From Macrobrachium rosenbergii (lineage: Eukaryota; Arthropoda; Malacostraca; Decapoda; Palaemonidae): a stretch of 64,000 nucleotides of DNA. This document shows, one piece after another, positions 50,710 through 62,335 of this stretch (position 1 is its first letter; every line of letters begins with the position of its first letter). The notes under the pieces are model-generated. The model made no database searches. It was not told the DNA's origin and saw only the letters and a list, made by a program, of their open reading frames with translations. A program made the position numbers and the translations under genes. The stretch is from positions 83,903,971-83,967,970 of the forward strand of contig NC_089743.1 in assembly GCF_040412425.1 (NCBI RefSeq). Reading direction: 5' to 3'.

Positions 50710-51180
50710 GAGTGTAGATGATCTGCTGCAGTCTACCAAGCCAAGTGGGCAGTCTTTCAGAGTTGGTGCTGAGAGCAGAATATCTCCTCTTCTCAGACAT
50801 TTGTAGCCCAGATTGCAGATTTTCTGTTATTTCTTAGAACCTTGAAGGGGTTAGCGACTTCCACCATCAAGGGTTACAGGGCGATGTTGAATTCCATATT
50901 CAAACATAGAGGAGTGGACCTGTCTTCTAATCAAGACATTGGTGACTTGATAAAGCTATTAATACTAGTAAACAAGAAAAACATTCTAAAGCCACTTGAA
51001 ACTTGGACATTGCCCTCAAAGGCTTTCAGGACTGCCATTTGAACCTTTAGAATCATCCTTTAGCCACTTGCTGTGTAGACTTATCTGCTCTGCTAGATTT
51101 TCATTCTGGATACTGTTGTTGTTGATTTGCTACGTATACCATTGTCACTTTCTGTTCACAACTTTGGCTTGCTATTGGTA
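50710..51180 (+). pseudogene. Tyrosine recombinase, N-terminal part only
   Basis: After a stop-containing lead (AAVYQAKWAVFQSWC, then QIADFLLFLRTL), the frame at 50842 reads GLATSTIKGYRAMLNSIFKH. This is the core-binding SAM-like domain of DIRS recombinases. Similarity fades near 51060-51180 (PFEPLESSF). The catalytic Arg, His-x-x-Arg and Tyr motifs are not visible, so the enzyme half is lost. Confidence 0.7.
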
Positions 51181-52459
51181 AAGTGTATGATTATGGTATG
51201 AATGGTGGTGCTTGTTGCTTCACCTTTAAGTATGATCAGTGAAAGTGAGCAAGGAATTGTCATGTATGTGGACGTTGTATGTCACCCCTGAAATTTGACC
51301 ATCTTTCTGTATGTTCTTTTTGCAGAGGGTAGGAGTGTACATCATCACTGAACTGTATAAAGTTTTTGAGTTATATGCTTAGTGGAAGAAGTAAAGGTCC
51401 AAGAGGAAGAAGTTGAAGACCCCGTACAGTCTTTTGAGGGCAACACACCTTCAGTTTCCATGAATGACCTCCAGTGATGATCCCTTGCTTTGAGCCTTGC
51501 TTCTACAACTGTTATGGTGTCTTGTATCCCCTGCTTGGTCCAGAGGGGAAAACTTTGGCTGCATGGTGACCAGCCTGGATGGTCCCTATGGCAGGATGTT
51601 GCATGATGTGATGATTATAACTTAGTGCTTCCGTCTATCCTTTCTCAGCTTGTACCTTTCCTTCATCTGTTGTGTTGATTACTCCAAGGCCTCCAAATGA
51701 GATGTAGGAACTGATGAAGGTGCAGTGGCCCTCTCATGGCTTAATGGGGGTTCTGTCCCTCATTACCTTCCTGGAGCATTTTGCTGTTGGTAAGAGCTTG
51801 ACATCTGCTGTGGTAGATCTCTGCTTCAGTTGTAGCCTCTGTGTAAGACCACCATTGTTTATGATGTTTCAGTTGTTCCATCTTTTACTGCTTTTGCATT
51901 TCCCACTGCAGCTCCTGTCTTTTCAGGATTACCTGCCTCATTTCAGTCCTTGGTAGGCCTGGGAGAGTTTGGAGAACCCTTTGGATCTTAATAAGTCAAA
52001 GAAGTCAAGGTGCACTTTGCCTTCCTTCTCCTCCTTCCTCATTTTCCGTAACTTGTCTGGCAGCACTGTTGGAAGAAGGGCCATTCCATCCTTATTCCTT
52101 CTTTCTAGAGTAGCCTGGGCTGAAGTACAAGCTGGAGGTAGGCAGGGTACAGATGACTGCTCATAAGGTATCCTCTCCCGGTCATTGTCCTCTCCCAGTT
52201 GATGACTGGGAGGTGTCTCCTTCACCCTTTCTCTCATAACCTTGAGGAGAAGGGACTAAGTGGACTTTATTCCAGCATCCAACATGAAGTCTCCTGTGCC
52301 ATAGAAGAGTCACTCAGGCCTAGGGCCCTACTAGCCAACTATTTCAGCGGCCCGCTAGGGTTTTAGGATTCATGGACTTCTCTTGCTTACAAGGATCATG
52401 GCAATTTCATGGTGGTTCTCAACTCCATTCACTTGAAGGGGACTGACCTCCCACCTAGG
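51181..52459 (+). other. Unclassified coding-like remnant in the intron
   Basis: Segments read as protein in plus-strand frames (EVKVQEEEVEDPVQSFEGN near 51390, then YDVSVVPSFTAFAFPTAAPV and LPASFQSLVGLGEFGEPFGS near 51860-51990). Stops and shifts separate them. This may belong to the DIRS-like element or to another mobile element. I do not recognise the protein. Confidence 0.35.
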
Positions 52460-52770
52460 AGTAAGTCTCCTGTATAAAAAGCAGTGTTTTGTATTTCTAG
52501 GAAGAAATAACATATTTTGAATAACAATTTGTATTTTACCTATGTATACAAACCAGAACTTTTTTTGTTTAGTTCCACTTCAGTCGCCCCACTCATTCCC
52601 TGCAGCCCAAGGAAAAGTGAGTGTGTTGGTCAGTGAGTGAGGGATACTCCCCCATTGGGCCCCTGTCCCCACCTGTTAACCACCTGATTAACCACCTTGT
52701 TTCCAAGTTTTGACAGGTTTCAGCTCGCACTGCAAGATACTCTATTATGAAAGGCTCTGGTTTGTGTATC
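52460..52770 (+). repeat. Family D repeat, copy 3
   Basis: Blocks are cacctaggagtaagtctcct, aatttgtattttacctatgt, atacaaaccagaacttt, ccacctgttaaccacctgat, caccttgtttccaagtttt and ttcagctcgcactgcaagat. They align in order with 32270-32590. Its place just downstream of the DIRS-like element makes a link to that element's 3' end possible. Confidence 0.65.
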
Positions 52771-53322
52771 TAGGAAAAATACAGTACAGTTGGTTGTTCA
52801 AAATTTGTTATATTTATATGAATTATATGAAATAGTAGTGTAACCCATCTTTTGAGATATCAATGACATTGGTTAAAATTTTAAGCATTAGATCTTTGGA
52901 TTCCATTATTATTATATTTAAAAAGATATATTTTCCACTTTGGACTAAAATGGATTTAGTTATTTATATTGCAACATATGTTGCAAAATTCATACACTAT
53001 GATTCAAGATCAGTTCTAAGGCATAATCTGTCCAGAAGCTTACATTATATTGTGTTGTATTTCTGTGGCATCAGTGACATGTCCTAGACTCTTTATAGAT
53101 ATGTTCCACTTTGGTGTCAATTCTTATTCCTTAGAAGTGCAGTAACGTTTATGGGTGGTAATAATATTAGGTTAAAAAATAGCTTAAGTACTTTTGATAA
53201 ACTTCATTTTGATGTCCTGTTCAAACTAAATTGCTCTCAGTTTCATCTCTTTTGGTGTAATTTAATGATTCTCAAAATGCTTTTTAGCTGGGAGATAAAA
53301 TGTTTAATTGTTTGCTTTGCAG

Positions 53323-53460
53323 CTTCTACAGTGTGGATACTTTGGGCTCTGCGTTGCCAATGATTTATTTGGGTCAGAAGCTAAGATCCAGAAGCAGCAG
53401 AGTGCACTTCAGAAATACCGCGATTGGCTTTTCACTACATTAGTGTTTCCTATGGGCTTG
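53323..53460 (+). CDS. AIG1: AIG1/ADTRP-family protein, shared exon 2
   Basis: Encodes 46 residues in phase 0 at both ends. The acceptor is ttgctttgcag|ctt and the donor ttg|GTATGT. Residues 1-15 (LLQCGYFGLCVANDL) continue the second membrane helix. A charged cytosolic-type loop follows (KIQKQQSALQKYRDW), with the RDW motif that the family conserves. The exon ends in the third helix (FTTLVFPMGL). All three alternative first exons end in phase 0 and join it without changing frame. Only one copy exists in the window, so it must be shared. No exon 2-like sequence is seen between 26.4 and 53.3 kb. Confidence 0.92.
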
Positions 53461-53994
53461 GTATGTATTCACTTTACGTCACTGATTTTTGTTTCTTGAA
53501 TAACCTAGAGGAATGACAAAAATAAATCTAAATACTTTAATCATATGTCAACATAATTAGGGAATAAAGTCTTCACTTTGGGTATGAATGTCATAAAAGA
53601 ATCTCTAATAATCAGGGATTTGGCTGTAAGTGTTAATGCTGTGTAATTTTTTGTGTAGAGGCCTCTAGCATGATAGCACAGATAAAAATGTCTTGGATTT
53701 TGTTGGTTTCATAGGCACAAACACTGCGTAACAGGCTTGCAGATACAAAATACACTTTTGAACAAATGTAGATTGTAATACTAGCACCTCTTATAACTTA
53801 AAGGTGATAACTACGCAAGGGTGCAACAGACTGTTCTTGGGCATACAGTTGGACTAATTGAGGCAAATGAATCTTGAAGTGCCATTAATGGGAATTCAAT
53901 AAGCACTACAGACCAGTTTGTTCCCTTTGCTTCCTTGATTGGATGGGACATGGATTGGCTGTCCTGCAGTTTTTGCCTCTAGTTTCTTAGATGG
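53461..53994 (+). other. AIG1: Intron sequence, nothing recognised
   Basis: No repeat or exon identified. Confidence 0.5.
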
Positions 53995-54300
53995 TTTGCT
54001 GTATAGGAGGCTAGTGCCATCAGTGCACCTATTGCGGTACACTGTAGGCATGACTAAAGGGTGTTTGCAGCATCCCTTCATCCCCTAATTGCACCAACTT
54101 TTTAGCTTTTTTTTACTTTACCTTTCTTCAGTCTTGCAGTCAAACATCTCTAATTATTACTTCTTAGTGCAACTGTGGGGCTTCTTCCAGGTTTGCCCTC
54201 AGAGCCTTATGCTTTATTTCCTTTATTTTCTGGATCTTTTTATCTTTCTGTCCAACTTCTTGACTCCTCTTTTTCATATCCCAGGCTGAAAAGAGCAACA
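53995..54300 (-). repeat. Family C SINE-like repeat, copy 3, head-truncated
   Basis: Reverse-strand copy. Blocks gtgccatcagtgcacct, cggtacactgtaggcatgac, ctaattgcaccaactttt and gtgcaactgtggggcttctt match the reverse complements of the family C tail and body at 16860-17095. The head (ggccaaaggcc region) is not present. Confidence 0.7.
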
Positions 54301-56639
54301 ACATTGTCAAGTAGCCTGTTTTTATAAATCAATCAAATCATAGATGGTCTGCTTGTACATTCCCTAACTACACCAAGAGACTGAGAGTATGCCAAGCTGA
54401 TCTCAGTGGTAGTGTCAACTCTTGGATACTCGGACCCATAAAAGACTTAGATTTTTAGAGGCACAGGACAGGACAAGAGAGAATTTTAATTCACTTGCAC
54501 TAATCAGTGAGGAGTGAATGTGGTTCAGAAAATATTACGGGATAGTTCTACATGCTGTTGTACTCAAATATTGTATACTGTATTTAGAAACAGAATTTTG
54601 CACTGCAGTCCTAGATACTAACGCAAGGACCTTGCTACTACCATTGTAGCTAATGCTGTGATGTAGTTTTGTGTGAGTTGTTTGTTAATCTAATCTTGGT
54701 CTAAGGTGGAAGTGATAATCTAGTAGAGAAGACCTTCCTGAAATTACTCGCTCTAGTACCCTTTTTCCCTTAGGCCTGTAGGTACTTTACCTTACATATT
54801 TTCAGGATGCTATAATTGCTCCAGGATCAGTGTTGGTCAGGCTTTGAGTTGTGATCAGTGAATATTTGAAGTAACAAAATGCATTAACATGTCTCAAGGC
54901 CAAAGCACATTTGAACATCATACTGGAAAATGTACATGTTATGTGATTTATTTCATATCCCAGTAAAATAGTGTTCTGTGCAAAAGCTGAGGGCTTCTGG
55001 TCTTTAGCTCATTGTTGTTGCACTCATGATCTGCCTATTTATCAGATTTTGCTTTATTTTGGGAAATTATTGTAATGTGCAAACTGGTGTATGTTTTATT
55101 ATGTCCCCAAGTTTTCTAGGGGCGAGGCAGTTGTTGAGTAGATTCCCCTTAATTTTCGTGAGATGAAGAGATTAGGTGGTCTGGAGTGGGTTTGCTTAGT
55201 GATCTATTCGGTTTTTATGTTTTATTAGCTTTCATTCTTAATGATATCTGCTTGTATTATTCTGTGTTTGTGCCTCCTTTATGGTTAATTTGTTAGTTAA
55301 TTATAACTCTGGTAACTCTGTTTCTCTGTACAACAAAAAACTTGTTCACCCCTTGTGATTACTGTAAAATCACTCTACAGCCATTTTGTTTTTACCTTGT
55401 GGATATTTAGTGAATCTTGTGCTTATGCAGTCTTTGTGATAAAGTGTGTATCAAAAATATGACAGAGTTAGTATGTGTGTGCATGTGTATTTGTTCATCG
55501 GTTCTTCTCTGTGGCTGCACTTGATCAGTTGAAGTTGGTTCACATAGACAACTTTTTACAAGGCATTTGCTGTGAGATATTACATTTTTTGCAAGGTCAT
55601 TGCCTTTCTTGCCAGTTTAATGATTTCCCAATCTGGAACTGTAAACGTGTGAATTGATGAAATTAGGAGGACTGTGTCTGTAGACCTGATAATTTGCACA
55701 AAATTTAGGCATACATAGATGGTGATGAACCCCCCAGAAACCACATACTGTGCTTAATTTTTTTGTCCAGGTTTTGTCTCCATTTTTCTGTTTTCAAAAC
55801 CATTTTTTGAAATGGCAACTGTGACAAATAAATTTTTTTTGTAGAGATGACATTTTCCAGTTTGGGGGTGACTATAAACATTTCAGTAGTAGAGCTGAAA
55901 AATTGTTTGGCTTTTTCATTCATTTTTGAAAGGATTTTAAAAGATTGCAAGCAATGAAAGGTAAAGTATTTTGTTTAAAAGTGATTTGAAAAGAGATAAA
56001 AATGTGATAAAATGTGTTCAAAAATAATTTAAAATAAATAAAGTTGTGTTCATTTTCACTTAATCTTATTTTCTCATTTAATATGCATGATTTATCATTT
56101 AGGTTATTTAGGCAGTTAAATTATTAGATATACTATTGATATTGACTGCATCTGTACCTCAGTGCATAAGATACTGGACATAAATATATGTGAAAAACTA
56201 TTTAATATCTGACATGAAAAGTATTTTTTAATGAGAAATCAACGAATGTTTTATTAAGATGAATAAGTCTTCATTAAGAACAGTTATGGACCAAGATAGT
56301 TACATTTCACTTGTAACCTTCCAGTTGTAAATAAGGAAAAAGTATGTTGTGTTAGTCTTTTTGGACCATAAAAGTTAGATTTTTTAACAAAGTTGGTTAC
56401 TAGATGTATCTTTGTGTGTATTTGTAAAGACCCCAGCATCAAGAAGCTGGCTACACAACATGAAGATAGGGAAAACCTGAAGAGATTTGTTTCAAGGTTT
56501 TGTTTTTATGCCACAGAATAGTTCTTTGATATTACAATAGATCATCTAGGTATTAATAAGCCTGAGCAACACATGCTTTCACATTCCTGTGCACCCATCC
56601 CCAGTAGTATTTTAGTTTTGGGTGGTCAGGCCGGGTATT
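54301..56639 (+). other. AIG1: Intron sequence, nothing recognised
   Basis: AT-rich with several T and A tracts. Short ORFs (60-81 codons) lack family features. Confidence 0.5.
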
Positions 56640-58300
56640 CCATTTCAGGGTCCTCTGTTTTAGGGTGGACGTGACCCTACAGGTTTTCTTCAGGACTGTT
56701 GCTCCAGTTGTAACAAGGCTGTGCAGGCCTCAGAGGTACATAGACAACTGGCTCATGATAGCTCCATGATTTGAGGAACTTTAACAACATATGCATCAGC
56801 TTTTTCAGTTGGGCCAAGCCCTAGGTCTCTAGGTCAACGCTGAGAAGACAGATCTAGAACCAGCTACAAGGTCAAACTATCTAGGTAGGGATTGGCATTG
56901 ACACTATGGGTGCCTTTGTACACCTGGCAGGGGATGATCCAGTGGTCACCGACATTAAAAAGGATGTTTTTCTGAAGGCGAGATTCCCGGCCAAGATATG
57001 GCAGGTTCTTGTTGGCCACTTGGTCTCCTTGGAGGAGTTGTTCTCTTGCAGTTGGTCCTGGATTTGCTCCCTTCAACTTCAGTTCAACAAATCATGGTCA
57101 TTTATGATTCTGCTGGGCAACCACCTTATTTTACCAAGACAGTAGGCTGAGAGATCTCCAGGAGTAGCAGGACTCTCAGAACCTTAATGTAGGAGCTCTG
57201 CAGGTTCCTCCCTTCTCAAAGATTCTCTTCACAGATGTATTGGCACTAGGATAGTGAGCTCATTTTCTAGATCCAGGCTGCTGAGATGTGGATATTATAG
57301 GAGGAGCTCCACACAAATTTCTTGGAGCTAAAAGTCATTCCTCTGGGTCTACAATCATTCAGGCCCCATATAAGAGGTGTGACAGAATTATGTTGGAGAA
57401 CATGACCATAGTGACTTACTTGGAGAATCAACAAGACAGATGGACAGCAATGATGTTGAGATTATAATGATCTTTGTCTCAGGGAGGAACAAAATAGTCT
57501 TGGACAGTTGCACTGGTAGGAATCGAGTTTTCCCATTTGGAATACAGTCACTTCATTTAGATGTCTGTTGAGCCCAATGACTGCTGTGGGGCACACCCAT
57601 GTTAGACTTATTCCCGTCCAGCATGAATGACAAGCTTCTTTTGTATTGTTATACTCTCCCAGATCTTTTTTACTCTGGGAGAGGAATGCAGTGTTACAGT
57701 CATGGGATGGTCTGGATATTTAGACCTTTCATCCTTTCAGTGTAATCGCCCATACTGATTAAGACAAAAACCTCCAAGAATATGACAAATGACTACTGTA
57801 TTTGGTTTACAGACTTCTGTCACCATTAAGGGGTCTTCTGGGAAGGTTCCTTACTAGAAGGAAACTTCTTTGCCCACTGTGTTTTCACAGGTTCCACATA
57901 AAATTGAAGATTTTAGACCTTTGTATCTGAATGTTTTTTCAGCAGAAACAGCTGAAGCTGCCTCCAAGCCTGGCTGAGGTACTATCACAGCTTCTGTCAG
58001 GCAAAACGAAACCTTCTGTTACTGTGCAGTGAAAGGGTTGTTAATCAAATCATTGTCACTGTTTTGCTTATTGCTGACTTTCTCCTACCCTCAAGATAAC
58101 AGAAGAAGCTATCAGTCTCAGCAGTTAAAGTTATAGATCTACTCTCTTTTAAGTGTTTGATCTTTGTGGTCCTACTGGTTGTTCTTCAGTGAAACTTAAC
58201 AGGGTTCACCAGTATTAAAAAGGAGGTTCCCAGATGATTGAACTAGTTTGGAATTTAGGCAGAAAGATGAAAGAGCAGAAGTGGTACTCTCCTGCAGTAG
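56640..58300 (+). pseudogene. Second DIRS-like pol fragment, heavily decayed
   Basis: Plus-strand pieces follow the order of a DIRS polyprotein. FRVLCFRVDV and VFFRTVAPVVTRL precede the catalytic box RYIDNWLMIAP (56731 onward), in which the second Asp of the usual DD is Asn (56746-56748). Next come LGQALGL, AEKTDLEPATRSNYLG, a Trp-Gln-Val-Leu-x-Gly-His-Leu block (56999-57025), an RNase H start (FTDVL near 57232), ELKVIPLGL, and a segment corresponding to VDL-FPSSMNDKLLLYC near 57600. Many stops. It differs from the element at 46-51 kb and is another subfamily. Confidence 0.65.
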
Positions 58301-58378
58301 GGTTGCTATGCAGTATGCTAAATCCTCTTTGTTGATGTTACAAATATTCTGCTGATGTAGGCACCAGGTACAGTTTTA

Positions 58379-58548
58379 TTTCTGGCGATAGAAATTCGCA
58401 TTCTTGCTATAATGTGGTTCGGATTCCACAATAAGCTGTAGGTCCTGCTACAGGTAACCAATGGTTCAGCCACGTAAGATGTTTCCTAATCCTTCAGGCC
58501 ACTGAAGAGCTGTTAATCAGCTCAGTGGTCTGGTTAAACTTAACTTTT
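58379..58548 (+). repeat. Family A tRNA-derived SINE, truncated, sense orientation
   Basis: Reads ctataatgtggttcggattc, cacaataagctgtaggtcct and agtggtctggttaaacttaa. It is the reverse complement of the copies at 588-840, 7904-8126 and 41720-41928. The tRNA-like head is missing. Confidence 0.85.
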
Positions 58549-59055
58549 TCTTCAGGTTTTGGGGTGGGGATAAAGAAGGTATTTTCATGAGCCATAGGCA
58601 TTGCAAATTATGATATACTTTGATATAAGCCTTACGTAGTTTTCAAGTCTGTATGAAAGTCTGTAATGTTTTCTATACCCATATAACTGTTTAATGTAGT
58701 AGCTATATTTAGGAATACTTCATCTTCTATGTATACGAGACTATAGTGATGCCTTAATGATGTTCCCATTGTTGTTTATGATTATGCATCAAGCATTTGC
58801 AACAGTTAGTATCTTCATAAATTGAGAATATTGTATTGATGCTCATGCTTTTGTTTTTACTTAACGTGCCTTAGTAGAGTGTATTTTCCTTAAATGATAT
58901 ACTGTACTGAGAAACTGTTTACACTTTAGTCTGCAGTATGTTTACACATTGTTTATAGCTGTTTTTTATCAGCCTTGGCTTTTATCGCAAATTTGATATT
59001 TTCATTGAGTATGGTTACAATATTAATTTTCTTTATTACTTTCATTTTTCAACAG
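58549..59055 (+). other. AIG1: Intron sequence before exon 3
   Basis: Ends with a long pyrimidine-rich tract and acceptor (ttcatttttcaacag to 59055). Confidence 0.55.
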
Positions 59056-59273
59056 TTTGTTTCCATTATATTTTGGGGCCTTTACTCAATTGATCGAGAA
59101 CTGATATTCCCAGTCTCATTAGACTTGTGGTTCCCTGGCTGGCTTAATCATGTGATGCACACTTTACCTGCAATTGGAGTTCTGATTGAAGTTTTCATGG
59201 TGCAGCACACGTATGAAACTGGAGTGAAGCGCTTTAAACCAATTGTTGCAGCCTACTTCATGTATCTTTTCTG
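59056..59273 (+). CDS. AIG1: AIG1/ADTRP-family protein, shared exon 3 (catalytic His)
   Basis: 218 nt, entering in phase 0 and leaving in phase 2 at ctg|GTAAAT. It encodes 72 full residues. FVSIIFWGLYSIDREL includes the end of helix 3 and the family motif DRE. The sequence PGWLNHVMHT (28-36) follows. The second His of NHxMH (residue 35, codon 59158-59160) aligns with His134 of human AIG1, reported as essential for FAHFA hydrolysis. A fourth helix (TLPAIGVLIEVFMV) and the start of a fifth (PIVAAYFMYLFW) follow. Reading through the donor meets TAA at once. That agrees with a true splice site, since the family continues with about 65-70 more residues. No matching last exon is visible up to 64000, so it lies outside the window. 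Confidence 0.92.
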
Positions 59274-60678
59274 GTAAATATAAAAAACTTTTGTATACTG
59301 TTGCTTTTGATGAATTTTTAGAATAGTTTTTATTTTTTTAACTTAAAAGTGAATAGTTTCATTATAATTGCAGTATGATAGTTGTAGTAAGGGACTGAAA
59401 TATTTTTAGAATCGGTATTAGAAATACAGTACTGTACTACTATTAATTTGGCCAATTAGGTAGCAGTAGTGTGATAAGTATTAGAGTTTTTTTTGCTTAT
59501 GTGCTGTGGTTTTGCAGTAAGTTGCAGTAATGTTTCATCCTTTTGAGTAGGTAAGAACTATCTTATTGTAATAAATTATACCATCAGAACTTCACCATGA
59601 CCAAAGGAGAATGTTGTTTTGTGGTCAAGTTGCAATTGGCCCTAGTGAAGATAGGACTTCCCTCTGGCTAGGTGACCATAACATTGATGTAAATGAACCC
59701 TTATCTGTGAACAAGTATATGCTCTGAGAGGCACTTCATGATTGTTTGTTTGTAAGTTCAAATGTGCCCAAACCTAGTTATATCAAATAGTTATGTCAAA
59801 TAGTTGTTATATAGCCATACTATATAACAGGAACAGTTTATTTAACCTTTTCCAAGTTGAAAGGTATGTACTGTATAATAATGTTCGGAATACTGTATCT
59901 TGCAGCATAGAACTAAAGCAGTTAACTTTAAAATTTAGGGTAAATGTAATTTTAAACAATGAAAAAACTACTTTGAATAGGAGAGTATTTTAATATGTAT
60001 GTGTTGTATTCAGTGTTTATACTGTACATTTATTGTACAAAACTAACATTTTAAAAACAAATTTAATGTTTTATAGATACAAGCCATTGTTTTATTACAG
60101 TACGTCATTTCATACAAATAGACAACTTGCTGAGAATTTAAGGGGATTAATGGCCATGACTTGAGATAGCTCCCCAAATCCATCTTTTTCTTATTCAGTA
60201 TTGTCTGATGTTTGCTCTCTGACTAATGTGTTTGCACCAGTCAGGGGAGAAGTGGCAGGGCAGTGATTAAGGCAATAGTTTTTATCTTAGAAATATGACA
60301 TGTTTTTAAAATTTTTCATTAATTTGTATTAAGTACTATATGCCATAACTCTATAAGGAAAGACCATGTACTTAGATGTGAAACCATATGTTGACCTTCA
60401 TGCAGTTTAACTTGGGCTAAAAAATACAACTGATAATTTGTTCAGGCTGTAAGGCTACTGAAATCATGAAAATTTGATTAATAAGCTGAAGGCATACCTT
60501 ATGCCATTGATGTAAATGTTAGAACTCCATAATGGTACAGGAATATCTTTTTGTTACATCTGGTGACATGAATATGAATATTAGAGGTTTAACAGGGTTC
60601 AGGTATATCTCTTTCTGTCATCCCCACTAATTCTGGAAGAGTGAGGATGAAAAAGGGTTCTAAGACATGTTGATTAAA
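59274..60678 (+). other. AIG1: Intron sequence, nothing recognised
   Basis: No family-type exon (expected WVHY or GxWVYP-like sequence) is seen. Confidence 0.5.
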
Positions 60679-61650
60679 GTAGGACATTTACAGGAAAAGA
60701 TACTGGAAGGTAATCGAAAGTTGTACTGTGCATTTATAGACTCAGAGAAGGTATCTGATAGAATACTAATGGAGGTAGTGTTTTGATGTTGAAGAAAGAG
60801 GAAAGTGTGAGAAATGTTTAGTTTGGTTGAAATGATATATAAAAGAACAAGGACAGCTTAACGTTAGCCTGTGGCACAACAGAAATGTTTAAAGTTAGAG
60901 TTGGTTTACATCAAGGATCAGCACCTAGCCCGTTTCTGTTTGAACTGGTTAAGGATGTATTGAGTGAAGGGATGGATAAAGAATTACAAAGAGAGGTAAA
61001 GAGAGTGGCAAAAGTCTCTTGAATGGGATAGTATGAGGGTAAATGTGGGTAAAAGTAAGGTTATGGTGTCTGGCAAGCAGTGAGGGATCGGCTATTTCTG
61101 CAAATTGGAGAGGCCTAAATTGAAAACAAGAGAATTTTAAGTATATCAGATCTACCTGAAGACAGGAGGGAGCGTGTGAAGCTGAGGTTGAAAGCAGGAC
61201 AAGAGCAGATTAGGAAAAATGGAGGAAGGTGGCAAGGGCACTGTATGGTAAAGTAATGCCTTATAAATTAAAAGTAAAGCTATTTTATGCCATAATCAGA
61301 CCAGTTATGATAATTGGTTCACAAACATGGGAATTAAAAGGGAAGGAAGAACAGGTGCTGGCCCGAACAGAAATGAGGATGCTGAGGTGTATTTTGGGGT
61401 TCTTGCTACTGCTAGAAAATGAAGAAATTAGGGGACATGCAGGAGTGGTAAAGATTATTGATATGATAGAAAGGTTGCGATCGAGATGGTTTGGGCATTT
61501 GGGCATGCTGTAAGGGTGACGGGGAAGGGAGGAGAAGAGGGCTTGGATCAAACCTGTTAAGGATAAAAGATCAGAGGGAGGCAAAGGATTAGATGGTGTA
61601 ATAAAGTGAGGGAAAATTTGGAGAAGAAGAGTATAGCATATTTGATCAAA
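60679..61650 (+). pseudogene. RTE-like LINE reverse-transcriptase remnant
   Basis: The first part reads RHLQEKILEGNRKLYCAFID, corresponding to the finger/palm region with its first Asp. VRVGLHQGSAPSPFLFEL then corresponds to the GLRQGSxLSPxLF block. The FADD/YADD box is deleted: sequence jumps from the post-LF helix to VNVGKSKVMVSG. From 61211 a 94-codon open stretch gives GKVMPYKLKVKLFYAIIRPV, SQTW, ARTEMRMLRCILG, IERLRSRWFGHLG. This is the usual C-terminal tail of this protein type. Non-functional. Confidence 0.75.
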
Positions 61651-62159
61651 TGTGGTATTGGAGCTCTGCTTATAGATTCCTGCCTAACAGTGATGTATAC
61701 CACGTATGATGGCATGTAAGAAATTTTTGTCAAAAAAAGGCTCAAAATATGCTCGGGTTTTCTGTGTGAAGTAAGGCAACTGGTAGACTAATGTTTACCC
61801 AGATGCCATAGATTACCAGAACTTGTATCAAGCCAAACTCCAAAATGCTGCTGTATTAATGGTATTTTCTCAAATATCATCATTATTATTACTGTATTAC
61901 TGTTCTTATTATTGGAGTGGTGTCCCTCGTAACTAGCAGAGCAGGTTGAATTTTAAATGCTTCCCAGGAGTCTTCCACTTTTTTGTAATGTTTTCATTTC
62001 ACAAATCAGAGTATTAATTCAAGACATCAGGCAAGAACGTTGGGACTCCATAAATCACAATAAGATCTCGAGTGTCCTATATTTTTAGGAGTATGGAAAT
62101 GTGCTCAGAATGCATATGTTACAATGTTGGTTTCATACAGGACAAACTCACCTAACACA
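61651..62159 (+). other. Intron or downstream sequence, nothing recognised
   Basis: No exon or repeat identified. Confidence 0.45.
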
Positions 62160-62335
62160 AATACTTGATAGCTGGTGATTTCCAGCCATTTTGTGAAGAC
62201 TGTTTAGTTCCTTTGATTGTGAGACATTTGCTGGTTGAATGCAACAGTCTTGGGGATCTTGGAAAGTGATACCTCTCAGAGGTTCTTGTTGGGATGGCAG
62301 GTACACCCTTGTCAGAAATATAGACAGATGTAATT
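62160..62335 (+). pseudogene. LINE C-terminal zinc-knuckle fragment, copy 2
   Basis: From about 62183 one frame reads QPFCEDCLVPLIVRHLLVEC, followed by NSLGDLGK. It gives C-x2-C-x8-H-x4-C, the C-terminal signature of Jockey-like and related LINE ORF2 proteins. It is better preserved than the copy at 25510-25700. Confidence 0.65.

Larger units (their letters stand above)
46043..51180 (+). mobile_element. DIRS-like (tyrosine-recombinase) retrotransposon, broken
   Basis: The left end (atataagtaacttaccaaat) matches the fragment at 34889. A non-coding leader of about 350 bp precedes the coding region. In order it then carries Gag-like sequence with an N-terminal Cys/His cluster, a 10-residue repeat region and a conserved C-terminal domain. 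These are followed by a reverse transcriptase of the DIRS type, RNase H, the connecting domain and the N-terminal part of a tyrosine recombinase. DIRS elements integrate with a recombinase instead of an integrase. Frameshifts and stops interrupt every ORF and the recombinase catalytic half is missing, so it cannot be autonomous. I do not see an inverted copy of the left end downstream, so the right boundary is approximate. Confidence 0.85.
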
